Assembly (NCBI RefSeq): GCF_011045035.1
Contig: NZ_JAALAA010000011.1
Location: 124,001-188,000 of the forward strand
DNA from: Nocardioides turkmenicus
GTDB lineage: Bacteria; Actinomycetota; Actinomycetes; Propionibacteriales; Nocardioidaceae
DNA length: 64,000 nt
Direction of reading: 5' to 3'
In this document: one piece after another, positions 14,620 to 23,188 of the stretch
How the letters are laid out: every line of letters begins with the position of its first letter
Position numbering within the stretch: the first letter of the stretch is position 1
Notes under the pieces: generated by a model
What the model saw: the letters and a program-made list of their open reading frames with translations, nothing else
Told to the model about the DNA's origin: nothing
The model's database searches: none
Made by a program: the position numbers and the translations under genes

Positions 14620-16889
14620 GCGACCGGGTTGGCGAGCGTACCCGCGAAGATGAGCGACTCGGCCTGGTCGGTGATGTCGACCATCTGCAGCGTGTTGCGC
14701 AGCTGCAGCCGGTTGAGGCACGAGTGGCGGAACCGCGGACGCAGGAAGTCGTAGCGCGCGACCGCATCGGCCAGCTCGGGGTGGTCGGCGGCGTGGTCGA
14801 CGATGCACGCCCGGGCCTCGGCCCAGAACTCGGTCTCCGGCAGCACGCCCTCATCATCGAGGATCGCGGCGACGTAGCGCAGCACTCCGTCGAAGATGTC
14901 GGTGTGGACCGCGAGCGCCTTGACGTCGTCAGGGAAGGAGCCGCGGATCCGGGAGACCTCCTCGGGGAGCGGCAGGTCGCCCATCACCGCCACCTCCTCG
15001 CCGATGTCCTTCATGAACATCCGCACCGGGACGTGGTCGCGCAGCACCATCACCAGGTTCTCGCCGTGCGGCATGAACGCCAGGTCGTACGCCAGCAGGC
15101 AGTGCACCAGCGGCCGCAGGTAGGCGTCGAGGTAGCTGCGCACCCACTCCCGGGCCGGCAGGCCGGAGGCACGGACCAGCTCGGCCGCGTACGAGGCACC
15201 GGCCGCGTCGCGGTGGAGCAGCGCCGCCATGGTCGCGCACCGCTCCCCCTCCGAGAGCCGCGGCACCGGCGACTCGCGCCACAGCGCGGCGATCATCTTC
15301 CGGTAGGGCGACGGATTCGGCAGGGCGTGGAAGATGTCGCCGGTCCAGCCGATCGAGGCCAGCTCGCGGAGTACGCCGAACCCGCGCTCCTTCAGCTCCG
15401 CGTCGCTCTCGACCAGGTCGGCGACCCAGTCGTTGATGACCGGCGTCGCGGCCATGTAGGCCGGCGAGAGCCCGCGCATGAAGCCCATGTTCTGGATCGA
15501 CAGCGCGGTCTTGACGTAGTGCCGCTCGGGACGGCTGGTGTTGAAGTACGTCCGGATCGACTGCTGCGGACGGTGGACGTCCTCCCCCGACCCGACCAGC
15601 ACGATCCGGCGCGCCGCGACGTCGGCCGCGAAGGTGACCGCCAGCTTGTGGCGCCACTGCCACGGGTGGACCGGCAGGTAGCGGTAACCCTCGGGATCGA
15701 GGCCCAGCCCGCGCAGCTTCGCCGCGAACCGGGCCAGCGTGGCCTCACCCAGCTCGTCGACGTAGAGACGGTCCTCGTCCACCCCACGGCCCAGGGCCAG
15801 GTGGGACTGGTCCCGGGAGACGGCGACCCACAGCAGGCTCAGGTCGTTGCTCGTCTCCGGCGCCCAACGGGCGTGGTCGTCGATGTCGAAGCCGATCCGG
15901 CCGTTGTTGGCGACGAAGGCCGGGTGGCCCTCGCTCATCGCGCCCTCGACGCTCTGGTGGTCGGCGTCGACCAGGTCGGCGGCGGTCAGCGTCTGGTGCT
16001 CGAGCTTCCAGCAGGCCGAGGCGATCGTGGCCGCCAGCTCCTCGAGATAGGTCGGCAGCAGCTTGTCCGGAATGCCCAGGTCGGGCGCGAACTCGGCGAC
16101 GAACGCCTGCGCGTCGACCACGTCGTCCACGTCCCGTGCCTCCCCCGTGCGTCGCACGATCGAGTCCGGGTCCACCACCCAGTGGTCGAGCAGGAAGCGA
16201 CGGGCGGAGAAGGCGTAGGTCGAGGACGGTCCCTGCAGCTCCCAGCCGCTCTCGGTCTCCTCCGGGGCAATCAGCCGCTCGTGGCTGAACTCGGCGATCG
16301 CCTTGGCGACCAGGTGCCGGTGGGCGACCCGCAGGTTCTCCGGGCGCAGGTGGGCGGCAGCGTACATCTCCCGGGTGCAGACCGAGAGCATCGCGGTCTT
16401 CTCCCCGATGCTGATCTCGCGCAGCTCGACGAAGCCGGCCTCGGTGTTCTTGCGGCGGATCGGCTCGTTGCGTACGTCCGGCTCGACCACCACACGACGG
16501 ACACCGGGGTCCGCGAAGCAGTGCCGCATGACCGCCCGGAAGACCCGGGTCGTGTAGCCGGAGACCGGCTCGCCGACTCTGTCACCGGTTGGCGGCGCGA
16601 CCAGGACGTGCATGCCCAGGTCGCCGTCGGCCAGGTCGGGCAGGTGGGTGATCCCGGCGAGCTCGCTGCGCGCCGGGTCGTAGGTCTCGACCAGGAACGC
16701 GGGCACACCGTCGACCCGGCCGAGCCAGGCGTCGTGGTGCGGGTGACCGGCGATCCGCGCGTACTCCGCGGCGACGTCCTCCAGCGTGGCGTCGAGCATC
16801 ATCCAGTACGCCGATCGCGGGTGGGTCACCCAGGAGTGGACAGTGGCGAGGTGGGCCTCGATCTCGAGCGGTTCGATCGTGATCCTCAT
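14616..16889 (-). CDS. desCD-like: Fused acyl-CoA N-acyltransferase and IucA/IucC siderophore synthetase (DesC-DesD type)
   Basis: A 757-residue fusion. Residues 1 to about 175 are a GNAT domain of the same type as the last gene of the operon (HSWVTHPRSAYWMM, GDLGMHVLV, GVRRVVVEPDVRNEPIRRKN). From about residue 190 on it is an NRPS-independent siderophore synthetase of the IucA/IucC family, with EGHPAFVANNGRIGF, LPVHPWQWRHK, SIRTYFNTSRPERHYVKTAL, FMPHGENLVMV and MKDIGEE. In desferrioxamine-type pathways DesC acylates N-hydroxycadaverine and DesD condenses and cyclises the units using ATP. Here both steps are on one chain. The ends overlap both neighbours by 4 bp (ATGA). The protein has no signal peptide. 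The diamine used is not visible from sequence. Confidence 0.9.
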   Translation of the reverse strand: MRITIEPLEIEAHLATVHSWVTHPRSAYWMMLDATLEDVAAEYARIAGHPHHDAWLGRVDGVPAFLVETYDPARSELAGITHLPDLADGDLGMHVLVAPPTGDRVGEPVSGYTTRVFRAVMRHCFADPGVRRVVVEPDVRNEPIRRKNTEAGFVELREISIGEKTAMLSVCTREMYAAAHLRPENLRVAHRHLVAKAIAEFSHERLIAPEETESGWELQGPSSTYAFSARRFLLDHWVVDPDSIVRRTGEARDVDDVVDAQAFVAEFAPDLGIPDKLLPTYLEELAATIASACWKLEHQTLTAADLVDADHQSVEGAMSEGHPAFVANNGRIGFDIDDHARWAPETSNDLSLLWVAVSRDQSHLALGRGVDEDRLYVDELGEATLARFAAKLRGLGLDPEGYRYLPVHPWQWRHKLAVTFAADVAARRIVLVGSGEDVHRPQQSIRTYFNTSRPERHYVKTALSIQNMGFMRGLSPAYMAATPVINDWVADLVESDAELKERGFGVLRELASIGWTGDIFHALPNPSPYRKMIAALWRESPVPRLSEGERCATMAALLHRDAAGASYAAELVRASGLPAREWVRSYLDAYLRPLVHCLLAYDLAFMPHGENLVMVLRDHVPVRMFMKDIGEEVAVMGDLPLPEEVSRIRGSFPDDVKALAVHTDIFDGVLRYVAAILDDEGVLPETEFWAEARACIVDHAADHPELADAVARYDFLRPRFRHSCLNRLQLRNTLQMVDITDQAESLIFAGTLANPVA

Positions 16890-18217
16890 CGGTTCTCCTC
16901 CGTCGTCTGGCCAGGCTGAATCTTGAATCGGTCGGGCACACCGAACTCCTGGAAGGCGACCCGCTTCTCGACCGGGTAGGGCTCCCGGCCGAGAATGGCG
17001 GCGAGGATCACCGAGCTGCGGTAGGCGCCCATGCCGAGGTCGGGGGCGACGAAGCCGTGGGTGTGCTCCTCGCCGTTCTGCACCCAGATCTCGCGGTCGG
17101 CGGTGTCGACCGAGAAGGTCGGGCTCGCGGCGTAGCGACCCTGCTCATCGAGACGAAGACGGTCACGGACGGGCTCCAGGAAGGCAGGGAGGCCGGCGCG
17201 GTAGCCGGTCGCGAGGACCAGCGCCTCGGTCTCCATCGCGTAGTCCTCCTCCTGCTCCACGTGGTGGAGCGCGAGGTCGTAGCCGCCGTCGGTGCGGGTC
17301 ACGCCGCGCACCTCGGTGTTGCTGAGCAGCGTCGTCTCGGCGGGAGCACCGATCGACCGGGTGTAGAGCGCCTCGTGGATCGCGTCGATCGTGTCGCCCG
17401 AGATGCCCTTGTAGAGGCTCTGCTGCGACTTCAGCAGCCGATCGCGCTTCTCGGTCGGCAGCGACTGGAAGTAGGCGGAGTACTCCGGCGAGGTCAGCTC
17501 GAGGGTGAGCTTGGTGTACTCCATCGAGAAGAACCGCGGGCTGCGGGTCAGCCAGGCCAGCTGGTAGTCGTGGTCGGGCTGCGCGTTCAGCAGGTCGAGG
17601 TAGACCTCGGCGGCCGACTGCCCGCTGCCGACCACGGTGATGCTGCGCCGAGACACGAGCTCGTCGCGACGAGCCAGGTACTCCGAGCTGTGCAGCGCCG
17701 GCCCCTCGGCCGCCACGGCCTCGGCCGCGCACTCGGGGACACGCGGGCTCGTCCCGGTCCCGAGCACCAGCCGCTTGGTCCGGTGGGTCTCGCCGGAGGC
17801 GGTGGTGACGACGTACGTCTCGCCGTCGTGCTCCACGGAGGTGACGTGCTGCCCGAAGCGGATGGAGTCGAGCCGTTCGGCGACCCACTGGCAGTACTGG
17901 TTGTACTCACGCCGGTGGGGCAGGAAGTTCTCGCGGATGTAGAACGGGTAGATCCGGCCGGTCTGCTTGAGGAAGTTGAGGAAGCTGAACCGCGAGGTCG
18001 GGTCGGCCATCGTCACCAGGTCGGCGAGGAACGGCACCTGCAGGGTCGCCTCGTCGAGCATCATGCCGGGGTGCCAGTCGAACCGGTCCCGGCCCTCGAG
18101 GAAGAGGCAGTCGAGCTCGTCGATCGGGTCGGCGAGGGCGGCCAGGCCGAGGTTGAACGGGCCGAGCCCGATACCGATCAGGTCATGGACGCGGGCTGAC
18201 GTGTGGGGAGCGTTCAT
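16886..18217 (-). CDS. desB-like: Diamine/lysine N6-hydroxylase, FAD- and NADPH-dependent (DesB type)
   Basis: A 443-residue flavoprotein monooxygenase of the lysine/ornithine N-monooxygenase family. FAD binding is shown by LIGIGLGPFNLGLAALAD at the N-terminus, NADPH binding by ITVVGSGQSAAEVYLDLL. Other family blocks are MMLDEATLQVPFLADLVTM, the C-terminal ATGYRAGLP and HTHGFVAPDLGMGAYRSSVIL. The enzyme would hydroxylate the amine made by the adjacent decarboxylase, using O2, to give the hydroxamate precursor. The ATG overlaps the decarboxylase stop as ATGA, and the stop overlaps the synthetase start. The length is normal for the family. Confidence 0.9.
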   Translation of the reverse strand: MNAPHTSARVHDLIGIGLGPFNLGLAALADPIDELDCLFLEGRDRFDWHPGMMLDEATLQVPFLADLVTMADPTSRFSFLNFLKQTGRIYPFYIRENFLPHRREYNQYCQWVAERLDSIRFGQHVTSVEHDGETYVVTTASGETHRTKRLVLGTGTSPRVPECAAEAVAAEGPALHSSEYLARRDELVSRRSITVVGSGQSAAEVYLDLLNAQPDHDYQLAWLTRSPRFFSMEYTKLTLELTSPEYSAYFQSLPTEKRDRLLKSQQSLYKGISGDTIDAIHEALYTRSIGAPAETTLLSNTEVRGVTRTDGGYDLALHHVEQEEDYAMETEALVLATGYRAGLPAFLEPVRDRLRLDEQGRYAASPTFSVDTADREIWVQNGEEHTHGFVAPDLGMGAYRSSVILAAILGREPYPVEKRVAFQEFGVPDRFKIQPGQTTEENR

Positions 18218-19665
18218 CGGACGACCTCCGCGACGGGACGGCCCAAGGACAGACCCAGCGCACGGACCTGCTCGATGATGTCGAGGATGTCCGAGACGGT
18301 GGCCTTGGGGTTGAGCAGGGTGAGCTTGAGGAACTGGCGGCCGCCGACCTTGGTCGCGGCGACCACACCGCGGCCGCCGCTCCACATCTCCGCGCGGATG
18401 CGGCGGTTGAGATCGCCAAGCGCGTCCTCGTCCAGGTGCGGGTCGACGTAGCGGAAGACGACGGTGGAGAGCTGCGAGGGGGTGACGACCTCGATGTCCG
18501 GCTGCAGGCTGATGATGTCGTAGACCTCGCGGGCCAGGTCGATCACGGTCTCCAGGTAGGCGCCGATCTGGTCGGCGCCCATCGTGCGCAGCGTCAGCCA
18601 CAGCTTGAGCGCGTCGAAGCGGCGGGTGGTCTGCAGGGACTTGTCGACCTGGTTGGGGTTCTCCGACTCCCGCGGGTTGAGGTAGTCGGCGTACCAGGAG
18701 GCGTGCTGCATGGTGGCCAGGTCGCGGACCAGCAGAGCGCTGGAGGACACGGGCTGGAACCAGGTCTTGTGGTAGTCGATCGTGATCGAGTTCGACCGCT
18801 CGATACCGTCGAGCAGGTGCCGGTACTTCGGCGAGGCGAGCAGCCCGCCGCCGTACGCCGCGTCGACGTGGAACCAGACGTTGAAGTCCTGGCAGGCGTC
18901 GGCGATGGCGTGCAGCGGGTCGATCACCCCGAAGTCGGTGGTGCCCGCGGTGGCGACGACCGCCGCCGGGACGAGGCCGTCGACGACGCACTCGTCGAGC
19001 GCCTCGCGCAGCGCGGCCACGTCCATCCGGTGCTCGGCGTCGGTCGGGATCGGGATGGCGGCCGCGTCGCCCATCCCGAGCAGGCGGGCCGACTTGGCGA
19101 TGGAGAAGTGGCTGTCCGCGGAGGTGAGGAAGCGCAGCCGGTCCAGAGGTACGCCGCGGCGCTCCGCCTCGCCGCGCGCCAGCAGCAGCGCCTGCAGGTT
19201 GGACTGGCTGCCGCCGGAAGTGAAGATGCCGTCGCGGGTCGCCTCCGGGTAGCCGGCGCGGGCGGCGGTCCAGTCGATGAGGCGGCGCTCCATGAACGTG
19301 CCGCCCACGGACTGGTCGAAGGTGTCCATCGAGGTGTTGACGGCCGCGATCAGCAGCTCCCCGACGAGGGAGGGGATGACGACCGGGCAGTTGAGGTGAG
19401 CGGCGTAGGACGGCTCGTGGAACCAGACCGCGTCCTTGAGCCACAGCCGGCTGATCTCGGCCAGCGCGGCGGTGCTGTCGACGAGCGGGGTGTCCAGGTC
19501 GATCTCGGCGACCGGTCCAGCGGCCGCCTCGGGCGAGATTCCGGTGGTGGGGCCATCACACGTGGCGAGCTGGTCGACGAGCAGTCTGATTGCTTCGGTG
19601 ATCCCGCTGGTGTACTCACGAGCATTGTCGGGGTGGAACAGATGCTCCAAGTGCGGTGCGCTCAC
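18214..19665 (-). CDS. desA-like: PLP-dependent amino-acid decarboxylase, first gene of the siderophore operon (DesA type)
   Basis: A 483-residue group II pyridoxal-phosphate decarboxylase. PLP is held by lysine 300 in SITIDYHKTWFQP, with the ring aspartate in HVDAAYGGG and the phosphate loop in FTSGGSQSNLQALL. Homologues in siderophore clusters decarboxylate lysine to cadaverine (DesA) or diaminobutyrate/ornithine. The neighbouring hydroxylase and synthetase favour cadaverine or putrescine. The GTG start at 19665 is 5 bases after AAGGAG. Two overlapping iron boxes lie 24-57 bp upstream, so transcription should be repressed by an IdeR/DmdR-type protein when iron is plentiful. All five genes of the operon overlap. 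Confidence 0.9.
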   Translation of the reverse strand: MSAPHLEHLFHPDNAREYTSGITEAIRLLVDQLATCDGPTTGISPEAAAGPVAEIDLDTPLVDSTAALAEISRLWLKDAVWFHEPSYAAHLNCPVVIPSLVGELLIAAVNTSMDTFDQSVGGTFMERRLIDWTAARAGYPEATRDGIFTSGGSQSNLQALLLARGEAERRGVPLDRLRFLTSADSHFSIAKSARLLGMGDAAAIPIPTDAEHRMDVAALREALDECVVDGLVPAAVVATAGTTDFGVIDPLHAIADACQDFNVWFHVDAAYGGGLLASPKYRHLLDGIERSNSITIDYHKTWFQPVSSSALLVRDLATMQHASWYADYLNPRESENPNQVDKSLQTTRRFDALKLWLTLRTMGADQIGAYLETVIDLAREVYDIISLQPDIEVVTPSQLSTVVFRYVDPHLDEDALGDLNRRIRAEMWSGGRGVVAATKVGGRQFLKLTLLNPKATVSDILDIIEQVRALGLSLGRPVAEVVR

Positions 19666-19688
19666 TGGTCTCCTTCGACACGGGGTGA

Positions 19689-19707
19689 TTAGGTTAGGCG
19701 AACCTAA
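19689..19707. promoter_or_regulatory. Iron box (IdeR/DmdR1/DtxR operator), near-perfect
   Basis: TTAGGTTAGGCGAACCTAA is a 19-bp near-palindrome that differs from the standard actinobacterial iron-box consensus at one central position. It lies between the divergent decarboxylase (start 19665) and MFS exporter (start 19770) genes, placed to control both. Confidence 0.93.
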
Positions 19708-19722
19708 GTGAGGCTACCCTAA
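19704..19722. promoter_or_regulatory. Second, overlapping iron box
   Basis: CTAAGTGAGGCTACCCTAA matches 15 of 19 positions of the same consensus and shares its first four bases with the end of the stronger box. The staggered pair would allow two repressor dimers to bind next to each other, nearer the exporter promoter. Confidence 0.65.
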
Positions 19723-19769
19723 ACGCATTCCCGCCAGACAGGTGGGCCAGAGAGAGGACGATCACACCC

Positions 19770-21032
19770 GTGCCGAACTCCCCCAGCCAGGCCACTCGCG
19801 TGCTCGTGGGCTTCGCCTTCGCCTCGCTCGGCAACGGCCTCACCCTGCCGTTCCTGTACGTCTACATGGCCCAGGTCCAGGACCTCGGGTCGTCGACCGC
19901 CGGCTGGATGTTCGCCTGGATGGGCGTGGTCGGCCTGCTCTCCGCCCCCGGGGTCGGAGCCCTCCTCGACCGCTTCGGACCGCGACCCGTCCTGATCGGC
20001 GCGCTGGCCGTGGAGTCGGTCTCGATCGGGTCCCTCGGCTTCGTCGACGGCACCCTGCCCACGATGGCGGTGCTGGCCGGCGTGGTCGTGGGCGCCTCTC
20101 CCCTGTGGCCCGGCACCACGACCATGCTGGCCGCCATGGTCCCCGCCGGCGACCGCGAGCGCGCCTACGGTTTCGCCTTCCTGGGCCTGAACGCGGGCAT
20201 CGGCCTGGGTGGCCTGGTCAGCGCGTTCCTCATCGACGTCGAGCGCCCGGAGACCTTCCAGGTCCTCTACCTGTGCGACGCCGTCGCCTATCTCGCGTAC
20301 GCCGGGGTGCTGGTGCTCCTGGTCCGCTCCCCCGCTCGTCCGGCCCAGGACGATGCGGACGACGCGAGCGCCGGCTCCTGGGGCGAGGTGCTGCGTGACC
20401 GGCGGGCCGTGGCCCTGGTCGGCTGCGGTGTGCTCGCGGTGACCTTCGGCTACGGGCAGCTCGAGGCCGGCGCGACCGCCTACGCCGTGGACGTGGCCGA
20501 CGTGCCGGCGACCGCCCTCGGCTGGGCCTTCGCCGCCAACGCCGCCGTGATCGTGTGCGGGCAGGTCGTCCTGCTGCGGCTCACGTCCGGGTGGCGGCGT
20601 ACGACCGCGCTGGCGTGCGCCGTGCTGACCTGGTCCCTCGCCTGGAGCGTGCTGGCAGCCGCGGACCTGATGCCCGTCGCCGGCGCGGTGGCCGCCGTCG
20701 TGATCGGCCTGGCCATCTTCGGCCTCGGCGAGACGTTGTGGGCGCCGATCGTGACCGGGCTGGCGAACACCATCGCCCCCGATCACCTGCGTGGCCGTTA
20801 CAACGCCTCGCTCGGGCTCACCCTGACCCTCGGTCAGATCCTCGGGCCGGCGCTGGCCGGCGCCCTCATCGGCAGCGGCCTCGGCCACCTGTGGGCGCTC
20901 GTCGTGATCGGCGGCACCCTCACCGCGGGCCTGGTGCTGAGCCGGCTCCGCTTCCTGCTCACCGCGGCCGAGGACCGCGCCCAGGAGCCCGAGGCGGTCC
21001 CCGAACCGGTCGGGGCGGGTCAGCTGGAGTAG
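19770..21032 (+). CDS. MFS exporter of the siderophore cluster
   Basis: A 420-residue, 12-helix major facilitator with a typical N-terminal helix (VLVGFAFASLGNGLTLPFLYVYM), the loop 2-3 signature GALLDRFGPRPVLIGAL and a mid-protein hydrophilic loop (RSPARPAQDDADD). It is divergently transcribed from the siderophore operon, with the two iron boxes between them, so it is probably the siderophore efflux pump. The GTG start follows AGAGAGGA. A role in uptake is less likely because ferric-siderophore import in these bacteria uses ABC systems, none of which is in the window. The last 13 bp overlap the convergent lipoprotein gene. Confidence 0.85.
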   Translation: MPNSPSQATRVLVGFAFASLGNGLTLPFLYVYMAQVQDLGSSTAGWMFAWMGVVGLLSAPGVGALLDRFGPRPVLIGALAVESVSIGSLGFVDGTLPTMAVLAGVVVGASPLWPGTTTMLAAMVPAGDRERAYGFAFLGLNAGIGLGGLVSAFLIDVERPETFQVLYLCDAVAYLAYAGVLVLLVRSPARPAQDDADDASAGSWGEVLRDRRAVALVGCGVLAVTFGYGQLEAGATAYAVDVADVPATALGWAFAANAAVIVCGQVVLLRLTSGWRRTTALACAVLTWSLAWSVLAAADLMPVAGAVAAVVIGLAIFGLGETLWAPIVTGLANTIAPDHLRGRYNASLGLTLTLGQILGPALAGALIGSGLGHLWALVVIGGTLTAGLVLSRLRFLLTAAEDRAQEPEAVPEPVGAGQLE

Positions 21033-21610
21033 GGCACGGCCTTCGTCGCGTCGGTGTGCCAGTTGGTGCCGATCGGCTGATCGACCTCGGCGGTGCTCGG
21101 CAGCTTCAGGGACACCGGGTCCATGTCGCCCTCACCTGCGGAGACGATGATCTCCTCGAACTGCACGCCGCCGTCCTGCGGTCCGCTGTGCGGGTTCACC
21201 CCGGCGTACGCCTTGGTCGAGCCGGTCATCGTGATCGGCTCGCCCTCGGCCTGCTCGCTCGGCATCACGTCACCGGAGACGTTCGAACCGAAGCCGGCCT
21301 CGATCGTCCGGCCGGCGAGGGTGCAGGTCACACCGGGCTTGGCCGTCGCCGTGACGAGGTAGTAGCCGCCCGCCTGGGACTCCTCGGTGACCGTGAACGA
21401 CAGGTCGCCGGTGGCGCAGGCGCCACTGGATTCCTCGGTCGGTGCCGGGGTCGGCTCGGGCGTCGGTGTCTCGGTCTCGACCGACGGGCTGGGGCTGCTC
21501 TGCACGCCCGCGTCGTCGGCGGTCTCGGAGGAGCACGCGGACGAGGCGAGCGCGATCGCGGCGGCGGCGAGGACGAGGGGCGCGACACGGCGCCGGCTAC
21601 GGAGGGGCAT
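21020..21610 (-). CDS. Secreted lipoprotein, unknown function
   Basis: A 196-residue protein with a lipoprotein signal (RRVAPLVLAAAAIALASSAC) and a long Pro/Thr/Ser/Glu linker (VETETPTPEPTPAPTEES) before a small beta-rich domain with two cysteines (GACATGDL ... VTCTLAG). It resembles DUF4232-type actinobacterial lipoproteins but I cannot assign a family firmly. The ATG at 21610 is preferred over one at 21625 because AGGGAGC sits just upstream of it. The 3' end overlaps the siderophore exporter gene tail to tail by 13 bp. No iron box is seen upstream. Confidence 0.72.
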   Translation of the reverse strand: MPLRSRRRVAPLVLAAAAIALASSACSSETADDAGVQSSPSPSVETETPTPEPTPAPTEESSGACATGDLSFTVTEESQAGGYYLVTATAKPGVTCTLAGRTIEAGFGSNVSGDVMPSEQAEGEPITMTGSTKAYAGVNPHSGPQDGGVQFEEIIVSAGEGDMDPVSLKLPSTAEVDQPIGTNWHTDATKAVPYSS

Positions 21611-21671
21611 CTGCTCCCTTGTCATGGTCTGGTCACGGCTCCGGCAAGCGGATGCTCCCGGATCTCTGTGA

Positions 21672-21678
21672 ATCTATA
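21672..21678 (-). promoter_or_regulatory. Possible -10 element of the lipoprotein gene
   Basis: On the minus strand TATAGAT lies about 62 bp before the ATG at 21610, in a locally AT-richer patch. No matching -35 is clear. Confidence 0.25.
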
Positions 21679-21783
21679 CAGACCAGGCCGTTCCTTGACG
21701 TACCCCGCTGCCCGGCGTGGCGACCACGACGATGCAGCGGCCGCGGCGCCCGGGCAGCAAGCGCGACGGGCATTCCTCAGGTC

Positions 21784-22998
21784 TCATGAGCTGCTGACCA
21801 GGTCACCCTCTGCGGAGGACCGGGCGGCATCGCGGTGTGATCCGAACGTCGCCAGCAGCGCAGCGGCGGTCAGCGCGACACCGAACCACACGGCACCAGC
21901 GAGACCGAAGTTGTTCGCGAACAGCCCGCCGAGCAACGCACCGAGGGCGATCGAGATGTTGTAGCCCATCGTGTTCAGCGACATGGCCGCCTCGAACGTG
22001 TCCGGCGCTGCGGCCAGCATCATGTTCACCTGGCAGAGGTTCGCAGCTCCGAAGGAGACACCCCATAGCACTACGGCGACCGCCAGGCCCACGATGGTGT
22101 CGCCGATGGCGAGTAGCAACAGCAGCGAGACCACGAGACCGGTGCAGGCGACTATGAACGTGACCCTCATGTTCTTGTTCACTGTGTGGCCGGCTATGAA
22201 GTTGCCGACCGCTCCACCGACACCGAAGACGATCAGCAGACCGGTGATCAGGGCCGCCGACACCGAGGCGCTGTGCTCCATGAACGGGCGGATGAAGGTG
22301 TACACACCGAAGTGGCCGAGCACATACAGCGCGACGGTGAACATCACGACCCTCAGCCGACCGTTCTTGACGGGTAGCTGGAAGACCTCCCGGACCGGAA
22401 TGGCGCTCCTGGACGGAAGGGACGGCACGGCGGCTACAACCGCAAGGAACGCCACCAGGCTCAGGCCACTCCAGATCAGGAATGTGGTTCGCCAATCCGT
22501 GAGGTCCTCGATGAAGGTCCCTAGTGGCACCCCCAGCACAGTGGCGACCGACATGCCGGACAGCACGACCGCGGCCGCCTTGCTCGCCTTGTCTTCGGGG
22601 ACCAGTCGCATGGCCATGGCCACGCCAATGGCCCAGAACACGCCGTGCACGAAGCCCATGATGAGGCGCGCGGCAAGGACCAGTGCGAAGTCCGCGGCCA
22701 GCGCCGTGACGAGGTTGCCGATCGCCAGGACCGCGAGGAGGACAGCCAGCAGCATGCGCCGGTTCACCTTGCGTGTCCAGGCGACGATGAAGGGTACGCC
22801 GACCCCGGCGGATATGCCGTAGGCGGTGACCATCATGCCGGCGATGCCGACGGAGACTGTCAGGCTGGCGCTGATCGGGGTCAGCAGGCCGACCGGCATC
22901 AGCTCCGTGGTGACGAAGACGAACAGGCTCGCGGTGATGGCGGCGACGCCGAGCCACGCCCGGAACGGTGAGAGCGCGGTTGCACTGGATGTGGACAT
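21784..22998 (-). CDS. DHA1-family MFS drug/sugar efflux transporter
   Basis: A 404-residue, 12-helix transporter. Helix 1 carries FVFVTTELMPVGLLTPIS, typical of the AraJ/PbuE/Cml group of DHA1 exporters. Later come motif A-like WTRKVNRRM, motif B-like LVLAARLIMGFVHGVFWAIG and motif C-like VVLSGMSVATVLGVPLGTF. It is an inner-membrane proton antiporter for a drug, sugar or amino-acid derivative; the substrate cannot be told from sequence. The start ATG follows GAGGAAG. The gene is divergent from a LysR regulator 190 bp away, the usual layout for a regulator-controlled efflux pump. Confidence 0.85.
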   Translation of the reverse strand: MSTSSATALSPFRAWLGVAAITASLFVFVTTELMPVGLLTPISASLTVSVGIAGMMVTAYGISAGVGVPFIVAWTRKVNRRMLLAVLLAVLAIGNLVTALAADFALVLAARLIMGFVHGVFWAIGVAMAMRLVPEDKASKAAAVVLSGMSVATVLGVPLGTFIEDLTDWRTTFLIWSGLSLVAFLAVVAAVPSLPSRSAIPVREVFQLPVKNGRLRVVMFTVALYVLGHFGVYTFIRPFMEHSASVSAALITGLLIVFGVGGAVGNFIAGHTVNKNMRVTFIVACTGLVVSLLLLLAIGDTIVGLAVAVVLWGVSFGAANLCQVNMMLAAAPDTFEAAMSLNTMGYNISIALGALLGGLFANNFGLAGAVWFGVALTAAALLATFGSHRDAARSSAEGDLVSSS

Positions 22999-23188
22999 CG
23001 TTCTTCCTCAGGAGGACCCCACGACGGGGATCGGTGTGCAGGTGGATGCGCACGCCAGGTCGACGTGCTGCCCTGAGACCGACTCGACGGCTGGCGTCGC
23101 TTCGGTTGGCGCATCGAGTCTTCCGCCCACCGATCAATGAGTCCAACGCAATGTTGTAACTCTAGCGATGCCGATAGATCATCGATCC

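Noticed and set aside
12152..19665. A non-ribosomal peptide siderophore cluster
   Set aside because: No adenylation, condensation or carrier domains are present. The IucA/IucC synthetase defines an NRPS-independent pathway.
23000..23188. A defined LysR operator between the MFS and LysR genes
   Set aside because: Short palindromes such as GATC-ATC-GATC near 23176-23186 are present, but none has both the usual position and a repeat partner.
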